From NCBI GenBank assembly GCA_002007465.1, contig LNAC01000064.1, positions 4,918,850 through 4,982,849 on the forward strand: DNA of 64,000 nucleotides, in the 5' to 3' direction. The position numbers and the translations under genes were made by a program. How positions within the stretch are numbered: the stretch's first letter is position 1; each line of letters begins with the position of its first letter. This stretch comes from Ailurus styani. Its lineage: Eukaryota; Chordata; Mammalia; Carnivora; Ailuridae. The notes below the pieces were generated by a model. That model was given only the letters and a program-made list of their open reading frames with translations. It was not told the origin of the DNA and did not search any database. Positions 10,061 through 22,441 of this stretch are shown here, in pieces.

Positions 10061-12148
10061 TTTGTGGTAGTTACTTATAGAAACAAATTTATACTATGTT
10101 CAGGTATGCTGTTGATCAAAAGAACAGAAAAAGAACTTTATATTTGTTTCTTTCCAAATTACCAGATGGGGAGAACAAAAACAAACAACCAAGAGGCAAA
10201 ATGTACATTGTATAGGAAAATTTTGAAAACAAAGGAAATTTTAAATAGGACAGTAAGATAACTATATTAGGATCAGACACATCCATTATGGTCATAAATG
10301 TAAATGGGGAACATTTACCTAGTAATAAAGAAAGATTGCCAAATTGGGCTTCAGAAAAATTCCCAGATTGATTTTGAAAAAGATTCTGAAATTGGATTCA
10401 GCCAGTGTTCTCTGGTTCAGATCTGTGGGAGTTGTAGAAATAGTGCCCTTTCTAACTGGCCCTTGCTGGTTGTGAAATACTTTGGCTTCATACATAACTG
10501 TCATCTAAAAAAGTGACTCAGTTTGAAAGTAAGAGAAAACAGAAGGCCGTACTATGACTATCTAAATTAAAATCAATGTGGAAGCATTAAAGGCAGCAGA
10601 GGCTCCTGGAGGCCCCACGTTTGTATTCAGCTGCTCAGCATGGTGGGCCTGGGGCTTGGGAGGGGGAGACACCAACACCAGGAGGCCTCAGGAGACTCAG
10701 GCAGCAGCTCTTTTGAAAACTACATCCACAGAAATATGAGAGGGTAAGAGACTTCTCTTAGCTCATGGAAGCTAGGTAGACAGAAAGATATGCAAAAATA
10801 GAGGAATGAGTCCTTAATTTTGATCTAATGTTGAACTCTAAATCCTGAAAGCAGACCATACACCTGCTTGCAAATGCTTATGTGACTTTTACAGAAGTTA
10901 ATCGTGTAATTGGCCACAAAGAAATCCTTGATAAATTCCAGGAAGCTGAAATAGTACAGACCACATTCTCAGATCACAGCGAAAGAAAAACAGAAAATAA
11001 TAACAAAAGTAGAAATGAGTAAAACCGTAACATCTGGAAATGTTAACACTACTCTTAAACTGCAGCTGGGCCCAAGCAGAAACCAAGATTTCAGTGCAGC
11101 ATATATTTTTAAAGTTATTATGAAAACACTTACTATTAAACCTATAGTTTATGATGAAAGCTGTCTGCAGAAGGAAATTCATTACTTCAAATGTAAGTCA
11201 AGCATTCCACTCAAAAAGTTAGGGAAGAAAAACACTGAAATAAAGCTAAGGCAAGCAGAAAGGAACAATTAATAAAGGTAAAAATTAATGAAATAGAGAC
11301 TAGGAAAGCAATGAATTGATAAATAAACCCAAGAATCTATTCTTAAAAGACATTAAAATAGATCCTCCATAAGACCAAAAAAAGGAAAAATCTCAAATAC
11401 CCAAAATTAGAAATAAAATTGAAAACAGATACGAAAACTTGGTTAAATTGCTAATTTTAAAAGGACAATAACTATGGAGGAAATAGAAGCTACATCCTGA
11501 AAAGAACAGGACTATATACTTTTAGTTTCAACCTAGATGGTAATGCCTTTAAATCTTTAAGAAACAGATTATTCTGGTATTGTTCAAACTATCTGAGAAT
11601 ATAAGAAGAAAGCTTTCACCTTTTTTTTTTTTACATAATGAGTATAAATACTGATTCCAAAGAGCACACATAAAGAATACCGTGGACTAATTTCACTACT
11701 GAATATTAATATGAAAGTCTCTAATAAAAAATTAGCAGGTAGAATCCAGAAAAAAAATCATTCTTCATTTAAGACCAAGTGGTCTTAATGAAACTAGTTA
11801 TTTTTCTTTGTGACACTTACAGTAATTTGTACTTGCAAGTCTACTCATATATTCTGGTATGAACTGTTCCCTACCAGATTAGTTCTATGAGGACACAGTC
11901 ATGTGTTATACTGTATATAATTACCTAGAACTGAGGGCAGTGAGTGCAAAGTAAACATTTTGAACTAACTAAATTAATTATGGGAATGAAAGGATGGTTC
12001 CTTAAGAAAACCATTAACATAGTTCATCATGTTAATGACTCAGAAGGGAAATAGCATGTAAATAGATGCCGAAAAGACATGTTAAAGTTTAATATCCATT
12101 CCTAATAAAGAATTTGAAATGCAATCAGAATAGAGATATCTCTGTGTT
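10060..12148 (+). mobile_element. Old L1 ORF2 fragments (+)
   Basis: A long degraded L1. Recognisable pieces are GTAATTGGCCACAAAGAAAT with a following CCACATTCTCAGATCACAG, then AATAGAGACTAGGAAAGCAA, AAAATTAGCAGGTAGAATCC and AGGATGGTTCCTTAAGAAAA. They come in ORF2 order and all lie on the + strand. Many stops and indels; no intact frame. The element continues after the nested insertion, at 12556. Confidence 0.7.
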
Positions 12149-12555
12149 AAAAACATATTTCTCTCTTTTTAATAGTTTTCACTTTATTGGGAAATAATTG
12201 ACACATATAGCGCATACATCTAAAGCACACAACATGATAATTTGATGTGCACCTATATTGTAGAGTGATTACCAAGCTCAAGGTAACGAACACATTTACC
12301 ACCCCGTATGGTTACTGTCTCACTGTTTTGTGTGTGTGTGTGTGTGTGCGTGTGCGATGAGAATGCTTAAGACCTCTCAGCAGCCGCAGTACTAACTCTA
12401 GTCACCGAAATGTGTCTTAGGTCCTCAGGACTTGCTCTTCTTAAACCAAACATTTGGGCGTTTTGACCTACATCACCCCATCTGCCCCTTCTCTAGCCCC
12501 TGACCACCACCACTCTCCCCTCTGCTTCTGTGACCCTGGAAAAACATATTTCTCT
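12149..12555 (-). mobile_element. Nested LINE-type insertion with exact 16-bp target repeat
   Basis: The body (12165-12539) is bounded by identical AAAAACATATTTCTCT copies at 12149-12164 and 12540-12555. It starts CTTTTTAATAG, then GGGAAATAATTGACACATAT, and ends in a CCCCATCTGCCCCTTC region, which resembles a known L1-related terminal segment. The T-run at the left suggests it lies inverted. It splits an older L1 ORF2 copy. It contains a GT run near 12331-12349. Confidence 0.7.
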
Positions 12556-12790
12556 TAACCCAGAAGCTGGAGCATACCCCTTGGTGAAAACCAGGGAGTG
12601 TTCTCACTACAGTAAGAAAAGGGAAAAAGACAGCCACCCTTCATTTTCTACCTACCTGTGCTGGCTGGGCATTTTACAATGATCAGCAACGACTTTTAAA
12701 AGAAAAAAGTGATAGTGAAAGTCACGCAGCAGCTTTGAAAAATATGTAGAGTGTCAGGTTAAATGAAAAAGTAGCACACAGCAGCCTACC
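12556..12790 (+). mobile_element. Old L1 ORF2 fragment, continuation
   Basis: CCTTGGTGAAAACCAGGGAG and the following segment to GGCATTTTACAATGATCAG match the L1 ORF2 region that should follow the break at 12148. Confidence 0.6.
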
Positions 12791-13440
12791 TAGCTCCGTT
12801 GTGAGTAAAAGCACTCACGAGGTGTACACTGGAAATGAATGAGAGGCAGTAGGCAGGTGGATTTTTGTTTTACTTTATTATTAATATTGTTTGTTGACAG
12901 ACTGAAAAACAAACTAAAAAAGAAAAGAGAAAGTGATGGCAACTGGGAAGAAAGAGATCTGGCTTCTGGTGGAGAGCACCCCAGGCCCATGGCTGTAGGC
13001 TTCTTCCTTAAAGGAGTCTTAAGACTCCCAGCAGAATGCTTGCAGCTGATCAGGAAGCTGGGAAAGCTAGGAGGTCCTTCTCTCTGCTCCGCCTACTCAG
13101 ATTAGGGAAGCCAAATTAATAAATGAAATATTAATGGCTCTAATGAGGAGACATTGATGGCAGTTTGGGAAAGTCTCTGGAAGGAGCAATTGATGAAGTA
13201 GGAGGGACCCGAGAAGGCCAGATTTCAAACACGGGTCAGCAGTATTAGGCAGAGATGGCACTGCTGTAATGTCTGTTGTTGAGAATTAAGAAAGCTGAGA
13301 GACCCCTCAAGAAAAAAATATAACAATCCATGTAACTGAGCACTGCCGCACAGTATTATGGGAATGTGACTGGTACTCTACAGAAGGCGGCTTGCTTTTG
13401 TATTCCAGAACAGCAGCTGTTAACAAAGTCCCCTTTAGGT
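12791..13440 (+). other. NIPAL2: NIPAL2 intron, unique sequence
   Basis: No gene or clear repeat seen. Two overlapping open frames on opposite strands (12790-13105) lack any family features. Confidence 0.5.
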
Positions 13441-14000
13441 GATTTTCCTTGGGTAATTGGCATAGTGGTATGAAAAGATTTATGTTCAGGAATATTCATC
13501 ACAGCCTCATTTTTAATAACAAAAAAAAAATGATGCGCCTAAACATGCAAAAATAGGGAATTGCCAAGATAAAGCATATATTGATGCAAAGGCATACTCC
13601 ATAGCTAATGAAAATCATGGTTTAGAAGAATATTTAATGGCATAGAAAATACTTAATGGGAATGGAAAGTAGGTTCCTAAATAGTATATAATGTATGACT
13701 CATATGATATAATATATTCATACTTAGAGACAGAAAAATAGCTACAAAGAAATATTCCCAAATGTTAAAAATGATTTGGGGATGAGTATTGAGATTACAG
13801 GTGATTTTAATTTTTCTTTCCAGGCTTTTCTGCATTTTTCCAAAATTTTCTTAAAGGAACATGTAAATTTTTATAGCTTAAAAAAATGAGTTTAAAGATT
13901 ATTCATAATCCCAGTGCCTAGAGATAACCACTGATAATTCTAGCATTTTTCCTAGTCTTTTTTCTGTATATAAAAAGAGAATATATTATAAACACTGTAT
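13441..14000 (+). mobile_element. Old L1-like 3' fragment (+)
   Basis: TTCATCACAGCCTCATTTTT, AGGGAATTGCCAAGATAAAG and GCATACTCCATAGCTAATGA follow the layout of old L1 3' ends (sample-count and poly-A type text). Strongly diverged. Confidence 0.55.
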
Positions 14001-14040
14001 ATATATATATATATATGTGTGTATATATATATATTAGAGT
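14000..14040. repeat. TA/TG simple repeat
   Basis: Alternating TA with a short GTGTG interruption. Confidence 0.9.
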
Positions 14041-15945
14041 GATACTGCATTTAAATTTTGTATTTTCACCTGTCCTCATTAACCACATGTCCGCCCAAAA
14101 ATAAAATGGAAATACTTGTCACCAGCCTAGAAGTAACTTGCAGAGTTACAATAAAGAGTGATTAATCAGTTGATGGTTGTACATGCTTTGAAAATACAGT
14201 GATTGACTATAGCAAACCAATAGTTGGTTTAGCTGTTTAATAAAGAAGTCTAGTTTTGTTTTTGTTTTGTGGTTAAGTATAATTTAACATCAGATGGTAG
14301 TTTCATTAGATAACCTTGAAGGGCCTTTGCAATCCGGAGGTTGTAAGGCTAATGGAACAGTGTGTTCAACTCCTTCCCATTAATGATCCCTTTGGAAAAC
14401 CTGGCTGTTCGGACCACAAGACCATAACCACATTGTGCTCTAATTTCAAGCAAAATTTTGAGGAGGAAACCAACATCCCTCAAGAGCTAACCTTACAAAC
14501 TTAAACCATCAAGTGACATACATCACTGCAGATATTTAAAATTCCTAGATTAGCTAAGGTATGACTATTGTCATAATCTGTGGAAAACATGTAAAATGAT
14601 GAGGTCAAAAGACATTTTAAGATGAAGAGGGGCCCGGTTGCAAGGGCTTCTTTGTTCAGACTGGGGGTTTGTTTTTAGAATTTATCACCTGTTCTACTCT
14701 GTTAATTATGACTTTTAATGGAAAGAAAATGCCTAATTTGGAAGTGTACCCTAGTACTCTTCAAATTAAAGTATATTTTCATTTTTTGGAAAGGAGATGG
14801 AGGCTTCCATCAGTTGTGATTTTAACTTTATATATCTATAAAGTTAAAATCTTATATATATACAATCTTTTATATATACATATATAATCTTTTACTTATA
14901 TATATTTCTATTTATACTTATATGAATACATATATATTCACATATATATGAAGCTATAATATTCAAAATCTAAAAGGGATAAAGCCCAGATATATTATGA
15001 CCTGGTAGATCAACAGCACCAAAGGTAATGTTTCTCCTCATTGCCTTTGACTTACAGTTATTTGATTTCATGTAAAAATTATCTTTTTTTTACTTTCTGT
15101 AGGTTTCAGCTTAGTTATGGAATTATATGCAACATTAAATGACCAAAACCAAAAAGAAAACACTATTTTCTTCCTACAGAGACATGGTGCTTCTAGAAAA
15201 CGCTTCATTGCCTTCATGTTATAAACTTATCAAGTCACTTCATTACTATTTGGAACCCATGAAAAATTTTTTCTCCTATGGATAGTTTCCTCCTTAGCAT
15301 AGAGAATAGACATTGCTTATGTAAATCTTAGATTTATGGTTGATTCGGAGAAATGCATACTCAGCTCTGGCCCCGCTTCCTATTACCCTCTTTTGTCAAA
15401 AAAATTTTTTTTTCATGAAGCTTCTAGACATTCATGAACAAAAAGACTCACATGGAGACTCAGTACAACTCTTAGTAAATTCACAGAATAAGCTGACTTC
15501 CACACTCCGGTTTTCTCATCTGTTTGGCTTTCAATTTTTCAGTATAGTTTAATAGTTATTTTCCCTTCTGTGTCACATGGACTGTCTGACTTTTCTTCTC
15601 TCCCCCCTTCATTGTTTTCTACTCTCCCATCTCCTAGTAATTATAACCTCTGCAACATCCTTTCAACAGTTAGGGCTGGAAAATAAGCATCTTGCTGCAA
15701 AGATAAAAAGCACCCCGTCACACAGCCGATCTTTAGCTGATTTAAGTAAATTCGGAGTCCAGCGCAGCTTCTAGAGAGCGAGCTACTGGCCGTCTGGAGC
15801 CCCGTCCTACCACCGCCTCACACGAACCTGCATTCTGGAAGCATAACCGGGGTTATCGCCCGCTCCACTGTGTGAACTGGAGATATTTGTGTGTAATTCT
15901 GTCTCAACGATGTTTTTTATTTGTGTGTCCTGTTTTCTTTTTCAG
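14041..15945 (+). other. NIPAL2: NIPAL2 intron, AT-rich
   Basis: Unique intronic sequence with a long AT-rich tract of TATATA-type microsatellites between about 14826 and 14960. It ends in the polypyrimidine tract of the next exon. Small frames at 14316 and 14669 have no support. Confidence 0.5.
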
Positions 15946-16081
15946 CCTCGCTGACTGTTATTTCGGTAAAAGCAGTCTCGGGCATGATCACTTTTTCTGT
16001 GACGGATAAAATGCAACTAACTTATCCCATCTTCTATATCATGTTTATCATCATGATCGCATCTTGTGTTTTCCAAGTCAA
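15946..16081 (+). CDS. NIPAL2: NIPAL2 coding exon
   Basis: Completes the split Ala codon and encodes SLTVISVKAVSGMITF, then SVTDKMQLTYPIFYIMF and IIMIASCVFQV. This is the end of one membrane helix, a short polar loop (SVTDKMQ) and a further long hydrophobic helix. The SVKAVSGM segment is typical of the NIPA family. The acceptor is TTTTTCAG and the donor is GTAAGTC. The exon leaves two bases of a Lys codon that the next exon completes. Its length of 136 keeps phase with both neighbours. Confidence 0.95.
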
Positions 16082-17977
16082 GTAAGTCAGCTTCCGCAGA
16101 CTCACTCACCTTTCCACATTCCTGGGCTTCTCTGAGCATTAATCTTTTTTGGCATCCGCTGATAATTAAAATGAGGCGTAACTGATTTCTGAGGGTGAGG
16201 GCTGTACAGCTTATCCTCAGCCAGCATGCCTTGTTTTCTCCTTCATGTCCAATAATAAGTTTTTTACTGAGCGTTGCCTTCATGTCTTGTGAGTTCTAAA
16301 GTATGGCCGTAATCATCTAGCTAAGTGCACTTTGATACTTTCCTGATGCTCTTCTGCTTGTAATTAATATCCATCGTATGCAGGTTGTCATTAGCAATAA
16401 ATCAAAGGGGCAGGTCCGCATCCAGGATTTCATTCTAAATATAGGAAATACATGAACCCTTCACCTTCATCCTTAGCTCATGCTCATTAATTGCCCAGGG
16501 ATGGACAAAACCAGACATTTGGCCGGGAGGGAAATCCTTTCCCCAGAACTCTCCATCCTTGGCCAGAATTTTCTTTGTACCCCTGGGATCGCGGAATGAT
16601 TGTTTTATGTTTCTCTTGGGGCCTAATAGTGGTGACATGGAACATTTGAAATTTCTGTTCTTCTCCCCCCCACCCCACCTCCAGCTGCTCCAGTCACTTC
16701 CCCTCCATTTCACATCGTGATTATGCCTTTGCCTGCGAGGCTGTCTTTAGGCAGCCAGGAAGTTTTCTGTGTACCCCAAAACGCTATGCAAAAGCACTAT
16801 CCCCGTGCCAGGTGGGAAATCAGAGCCTACCCTCCGGAAGAGAGCGCTTCCCTCCATGGGCGCCTGCAGTCAAGTCTAATCCCTACGGGTGGGACACCAT
16901 GGGCCCTGTTGCAAGGAATGTGGGCAAGGACTGGAGTAACCCAGGGTTTGGTCACTGTTTCTTTTGTCGTTTCCCTATGGGAATGAGTGTGTGTCTCATG
17001 CTTGACCCTCGCTACTCTGTTTCATCTCCCTTTCTTCTTCTGAGTTCATCAGCACTGCTAGAGTATCTTTTGGAGTTTCGTGACTCACATTGTTATCTTT
17101 CAACTCTGCTGTATGAACTTCAGTGGCAGGTACAACGGAGGGTACTCTGCCTTCCCATCCCCCTCGTCCTAGTCCCTGCCTCTGCCCCGCTGGAGCTACA
17201 GTGAACGTTCTAGAACTATAGGACTGGCCACCCAGCGAAACCGCCCGAGGCTGCGTGTTGGTTCATCGATGTATTCATATGTATACATACGCACACGCAT
17301 ATGTGCATAAGTGTGTGCACACGGGCACATGCATACACACTCCCCCTCAGGCCCACCTGGGCTCTACCCACAAAACTTTTTTTTTTCAATTATGCTACCG
17401 TAGAACCTAAGCTTTTTTTTTTTTAACTGTCCAGTTGGTGTCAGTGACAGGGCAGCGCCACTTCCTTGTGGGGGCTGGAATCATGCCGGTGGCCGCAGCG
17501 AGACGCTGAGCTCCCACATGTGCTCTGCAGCTGGAGTCCCGAACATTGTTTTCGAAACATTAAACATTCCTTCACTCCTCCATCTTCTTTCTTGGCACGT
17601 GGCATGTCAATGGATAGCTACACTATTCCCCAGATATGATATTTAACAGATTCGAGGGTCTATCCTCATGAATCCGCTCCAGTGTGATACTGGTCCAGCA
17701 GCTTGAACCGCTTCCAACTCAAACTTCTGTGGCCTCGGAATATGATTAATTGCTTTTCATTGTTACTGTTGTTGGTTTAAACAGACCATAAAACCTGACA
17801 TCTGATCTCATACATCAGACGCATATAAGCTATGACTGCTGATTGGAAATGCCCTTTTACTGCACTTCCTCTCTCTTTGTAGTTGTAGCTTAAGGACATG
17901 CGTTTCTTGATGTTATTGTTAACTTATTGCTGAGCGTCTCTTAAAGCCAGAGCTCCAGTAAGTGCCTTCTGCTCTAG
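16082..17977 (+). other. NIPAL2: NIPAL2 intron, mostly unique
   Basis: No gene recognised. A run of alternating purine-pyrimidine (TATGTATACATACGCACACG and following bases) lies at about 17277-17340. The 130-codon frame at 16812 lacks any recognisable domain. Confidence 0.5.
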
Positions 17978-18066
17978 GTTCCTGAATCAAGCCACAAAAC
18001 TCTACGATACCACGACGGTGGTGCCGGTCAACCATCTTTTCTTTACGACCAGTGCCATTACTGCAG
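17978..18066 (+). CDS. NIPAL2: NIPAL2 coding exon
   Basis: Completes the Lys codon and encodes FLNQATKLYDTTTVVPVNH followed by LFFTTSAITA. The NQATKLYDTTTVVPV stretch is a polar loop leading into a membrane helix and is a strongly conserved part of NIPA proteins. The acceptor is TGCTCTAG and the donor is G|GTGAGC. The last base opens a Gly codon completed by the next exon. Its 89 bases fit the frame. Confidence 0.95.
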
Positions 18067-18566
18067 GTGAGCCTTGGTTTTCTACCCTTAGGTGATTCTA
18101 CCCCCACACCAGGCGTACATGAAGTGTCTCTCAGGATAGATGACACACTCAAGGAATCTTTAGGTTATAAGGAATTGTGTAGCCCACGTCATACTGTCCT
18201 CACCTCCTCCCAGGACTGAGTTTCCTCCATGACATCCTCCAGGATGGATTACTCTGCTTTGTGTGAAGGCTCCCCAGGGCTCTCTGTTTCCAGAGACAGC
18301 GCAGTCCTCTTTTGGATCACGCTAATTATTTGGAGAGTTCAAGTTAGTAGAAAGTGTTTCCTTATTCTGGACTTGAAACTAGGCTCCCTGTGAATTCGAG
18401 ACTCTCATCTTAGTTCTGCTTTCTGGAGTCTTCTCCTTGCCAGCCCTTCTGACAATCAAAGCAGCTGAGGAGTCCTTTTGTGTCTTCTCTCTGGACCAAA
18501 CATCCCTATTTTCATGAACTCTTCTTCTCCATGTCCCTCACTGCCTTGATCAGAGAGAGGGGGGTC

Positions 18567-18606
18567 CAAAACTGAATCCAAAACTGAATCCCAAACTGAA
18601 TCCAGT
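18567..18606. repeat. Short tandem repeat, about three 13-14 bp units
   Basis: CAAAACTGAATC is repeated three times with small changes. Confidence 0.85.
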
Positions 18607-19679
18607 GTTCCAGGGAAGGCCAGGCAGATGAGAATAGAAATGACTATCATTGCTGTCTGGCCTCTATTTTTCTACTATTATAGATCTTCAGTACTTATTG
18701 ACAATTATATATATACAAGACACAGTAGTTTCCTTAAAAAAACATAAATTTGAAACTTGAACCAAATCAAAATACAGTAGATTCCGGTATCTCACTCCTA
18801 AGTTTAGTACTGGTGTTGCCTGGTTTACTAGCTTATTGGATGTATTTACTACCTTCTCATATTGGAAGTTCATTTCCCAAAGCAAAATTTATGCATGTTG
18901 GAAGCAGTGAAGGATTCCGTTTCACAATTGGCACATCTTTCTTATTTTATGGCAAACAATGTGACTGCTAGCAGGCAGTTTTTAAGAGTAATTGATGCAT
19001 TTTTTTTTATTTCCTAAAATTGAAACTTACTTTTAAAGAGAAAGATCATATACCAAGACATCTGATTTTTTTTAGCATTTTATGCTTGTTGACAAAAGAA
19101 AGTAGGAAAAGATTGCACATTTGTGTGTCCTAGAATTACTAGAAAAAATTAATAGGGCCAAAAAGAGTTACAGGCATGACAGACAGCCTAATAGTTAATA
19201 TTAATGTTGTAAAGATGTGTAAAAAAATGTGTAGAGATGTGTAGTTCCCTTGAAAAAAACATTTTGTAGGGGGACCAACAGGGTTGGAATCTCAATACTC
19301 AACACACCAAGTAATTGATGAGTCAGGGAAGCTGGAACTTTCTGGGAGTGATCATTCATCTGGTATTGCTGAAGTATGGAACAGAGGTGAAGCTTCTTGA
19401 CTAGCTTTCCTTTTTGTTCCCCTCAAAAAGTCTAACTTAAGATTAAAACCCAATACCATATTTTGCCTACAAACTAGTAAAGTTTCTGCTTCATTCTTTT
19501 TATTGCAATAACTTTTTATTGTTTCATTCTTTTATTGCAATAATTGCAAATACCAGCAAGATTGGTATCACAAGTGCTCTCCTGGAGTCGGGAGGTATAG
19601 TACCGCCCTCCAAGAGCTCAGTTTCACAGTCTTTATCGAGAGTCTGAAAAATGTTTCTAGTCTCTGATCCTATGGCTCA
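18607..19679 (+). other. NIPAL2: NIPAL2 intron, AT-rich
   Basis: No gene recognised. TTCATTCTTTTTATTGCAAT occurs almost twice near 19491-19545, a small local duplication. Confidence 0.5.
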
Positions 19680-20134
19680 ACAACAAAAACCACCAAAATA
19701 ACCCAATCTAAAACTGGTTAAAGGACTTGAATAGACACTTCTCCAAAGAAGATGTACAAATGACCAATAAGCACCAATGAGAAGATGCTCGACATCACTA
19801 ATCACTAGGGAAATCTAAGTCAAAACCAGGAGATACCACCTTATACCCATTAGGATGGCTACCAGCAAAAACAAAAACACAAAAACAACAAAATTAACCA
19901 GTATTGCTCAGGATGTGGAGAAAATTTGAATTCTGCACACTATTGGCAGGAATGTAAAATGGAGTAGCCAGTAAGAAAAACCTTAGAGCAGTTCCTCCAA
20001 ACATGAGACATAGAATCACCTTACAGTCCAGCAACTGCACTTCTGGGTGCACATCCAAAAGAATCGAAAGCTGGGAAATGAACAGATAGCCGTACGCCTG
20101 GGTGGTAGCAGCATTACTTACAATAGCCAAAAGG
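19680..20134 (+). mobile_element. L1 3' region (+), first part
   Basis: GGACTTGAATAGACACTTCT, CCAAAGAAGATGTACAAATG and GATACCACCTTATACCCATT, then TTAGGATGGCTACCAGCAA, are terminal L1 ORF2 sequence of an older subfamily. A CAN-SINE interrupts it at 20135. Confidence 0.85.
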
Positions 20135-20332
20135 AGGGGGCACCTGGGTGGCTCAATCATTAAGCGTCTGCCTTCAGCTCAGGTCGTAATCCTGGGGTCC
20201 TGGGATCGAGCCCCACATCAGGCTCCCTGCTCATGGGAAGCCTGCTTCTCCCTCTCCCACTCCCCCCTGCTTGTGTTCCCTCTCTTGCTGTGTCTCTATC
20301 AAATAAATAAATAAAATCTTTAAAAAAAAGAA
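20135..20332 (+). mobile_element. CAN-SINE (+) nested in L1
   Basis: Complete head and tail. Target repeat AATAGCCAAAAGG at 20122-20134 and 20333-20345 lies inside the L1 sequence, so the SINE is the younger element. Confidence 0.95.
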
Positions 20333-20775
20333 AATAGCCAAAAGGCAGAAACAACTCAGTTGTCCATCAACAGATGAATGAAAAGGAAAATGTGGTATGT
20401 CATACGGTGAAATATTATTCAGCCTTAAAAAAGGAAGGAAATTCTGACCCACGCAACAACATGGATGAACCTTGAAGACGTTATATTGAGGGACCTAAGC
20501 CGGTCACAAAAAGACCAATGCGGTATGATTGCTCCTATATGCGGTATCTGGAGTAGTAAGACTTACAGAAGTGGGAAGCAGAGTGGTGATGGCCAGAGGC
20601 TGGAAGAGGGGCAAATGCGGAGTTGTCTTTTAATGAGTATGGACTTCCAGTGTGGCAAGGTGAGGAAGGTCTGGAGATTAGTTGCTCAACAGTGTGAATA
20701 TACTTCACACAATGACTGCAAACTTAAAAATTGGTTATGATGGTAAACTTCAGGCTATTTGTATTTTACTACAAA
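20333..20775 (+). mobile_element. L1 3' region (+), second part
   Basis: Resumes with TTGTCCATCAACAGATGAAT, GAAATATTATTCAGCCTTAA and CAACATGGATGAACCTTGAA, through the 3' end. The 91-codon frame at 20465 is L1 3' sequence, not a gene. Confidence 0.85.
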
Positions 20776-20959
20776 ATTTTTAAAGATTTATGTACTTGTC
20801 AGAGAGAGAGAGCACAAGCAGGGCAGAGGGTCAGAGGGAGAGAGGGAAGCAGGCTCCCCACTGAGCACGGAGCCCAATGCAGGGCTCCATCCCAGGATCT
20901 TGGGATCATGACCTGACCCGAAGGCCGACACTTAACCAACTGAGCCACCCAGGCGTCCC
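20776..20959 (-). mobile_element. CAN-SINE (-)
   Basis: Inverted copy: TTTTAAAGATTTATGTACTT, GAGAGAGAGAGCACAAGCAG and GAGCCACCCAGGCGTCCC. TTTACTACA occurs on both sides (20766, 20960). Confidence 0.93.
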
Positions 20960-21039
20960 TTTACTACACATTTTTAAAAAAATGTTTCTACTCTTTACAA
21001 AAGAAATTCTGGTTTAAGCAGCAATAACAAGAAAAACCC

Positions 21040-21425
21040 TAAAATACTGAGGGAAAAATATGTACAAAGAAGTTTATTGCTACTTGACTAAAGCAAAAAA
21101 ATTTCAAAACAGCTTAAAATGCCCTTAGAGAAATGAGTATTATGGTGCATCTGCTTAGAATAACATGAAAGCATTAAAATGATTACAAGGAAGTGTGCCG
21201 TAACATGGAAAAATGCTGTCAAAATGTTCATCGACTTGACAAATATTTATTAGAACTGGACATGGCTTCTTCCCAAACAAAGTTTATTCTCTAGGTGAGG
21301 AGACGGGCTTCTGAGAGCGTTCCTTGGGCATAGGACTCTGTCTTGTCCTTCATAGTAGCCACAGCACCTCACGCAATGGCTGGCACGTAGGACTCATTAA
21401 ATATTTGTTGGCTGACTAGCCAGGC
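21040..21425 (+). mobile_element. Old L1-like fragment then L2 3' end
   Basis: The first 200 bases (TTTCAAAACAGCTTAAAATG, ATGAAAGCATTAAAATGATT) resemble an old L1 3' end. The part from about 21320 (CTGGCACGTAGGACTCATTA followed by AATATTTGTTGGCTGAC) is the L2 3' end. Confidence 0.5.
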
Positions 21426-21430
21426 TAACA

Positions 21431-21455
21431 CCCCCCACACACACACACACACTCT
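21431..21455. repeat. (CA)n microsatellite
   Basis: ACACACACACACACACAC run. Confidence 0.9.
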
Positions 21456-21490
21456 CAATTCCACATAATACATAATTAAAAGATACCTTT

Positions 21491-21690
21491 ATTTTTTTAT
21501 TAAAGATTTTACTTATTTTTTGACAGAGAGAGAAACAGCAAGAAAGGGAACACGAGCAGGGGGAGTGGGAGAGGGAAAAGCAGGCTCTCCCCCAGAGCAG
21601 GGAGCCTGAGGCAGGGCTTGAACCCAGGACCTTGGGATCCTGACCTGAGCCAAAGGCAAATGCTTAATGACTGAGCCACCCAGGCACCCC
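21491..21690 (-). mobile_element. CAN-SINE (-)
   Basis: Inverted element ending GAGCCACCCAGGCACCCC. Near-identical target sites AAAGATACCTTT and AAAGATAGCTTT flank it. Confidence 0.94.
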
Positions 21691-22377
21691 TTAAAGATAG
21701 CTTTTAAAAAAAAGAACTCCTGAAGGCTTTGGGACCTTAGACCAAGACGAAGTCATCAAGACCAACAAAGAAGACAAGTTTATCAGAGTAAATAACACAT
21801 CCAAGTTTTCCTTCCTCTAAAAGGGAAGACCGGAAGGAAGCGAAGGGAGAGGCAGTGAGAAACAGAGCTGGGGAGAATGGCTCCCATGTCCTCTCAGTGC
21901 ATAAGTGTGCACAGGGCATCGCCAAGAGGATCAGCCTAGGTGGCCAGACACTGCGCTGAAGCGAACACTGGGTCCCGGGCCCCAGAGTCCACCCAAACTC
22001 TTAGCTCAAGCTTGCTGACCCCTGGCCTAAAAGTGTAGGGGGGAAATGTCACTAGAGTTTTGCTGTCTATTTTGCCTATTCCGGTGGGACAAATCCTAGA
22101 CTGGATAAGAAATTTCTATTTCCAAAAGTTATGTCAACTCTGTTGATTTTAGAATAATAATACTTATATTGCACAAAGCTACGAATCTATGTTCTGTTTG
22201 ATATTACTGAAAATGTCAGTGTGGCATGCAAATCTTTTTAAACTTAAGCTACTGAATATGTATTTTAAGGGTAACTATCCTTAGAAAAAATAATACATGA
22301 ACATAACTTGAAAAACAATGTAGCTAATATATATATTCTCACCCTAAAATTCCCTTTGTCTTTTATTCCGGTTATAG
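21691..22377 (+). other. NIPAL2: NIPAL2 intron
   Basis: No gene or repeat recognised. Ends in the tract before the acceptor at 22376-22377. Confidence 0.5.
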
Positions 22378-22441
22378 GTATCATATTTTATCAGGAGTTC
22401 CTTGGTGCAGCTTTTCTAACTGTATTTATATATATTTTTGG
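22378..22441 (+). CDS. NIPAL2: NIPAL2 coding exon (64 bp)
   Basis: Completes the split Gly codon and encodes IIFYQEFLGAAFLTVFIYIF. IIFYQEFLG is the end of one helix with a conserved acidic turn, and the rest starts the final membrane helix. The acceptor is GGTTATAG and the donor is G|GTGAGT. Two bases of a Gly codon are left for the next exon. I recall Pro where this protein has the second Ala of LGAAF, a mild change that would need an alignment to confirm. Confidence 0.93.

Noticed and set aside
20465..20740. 91-codon + strand frame
   Set aside because: L1 3' sequence.
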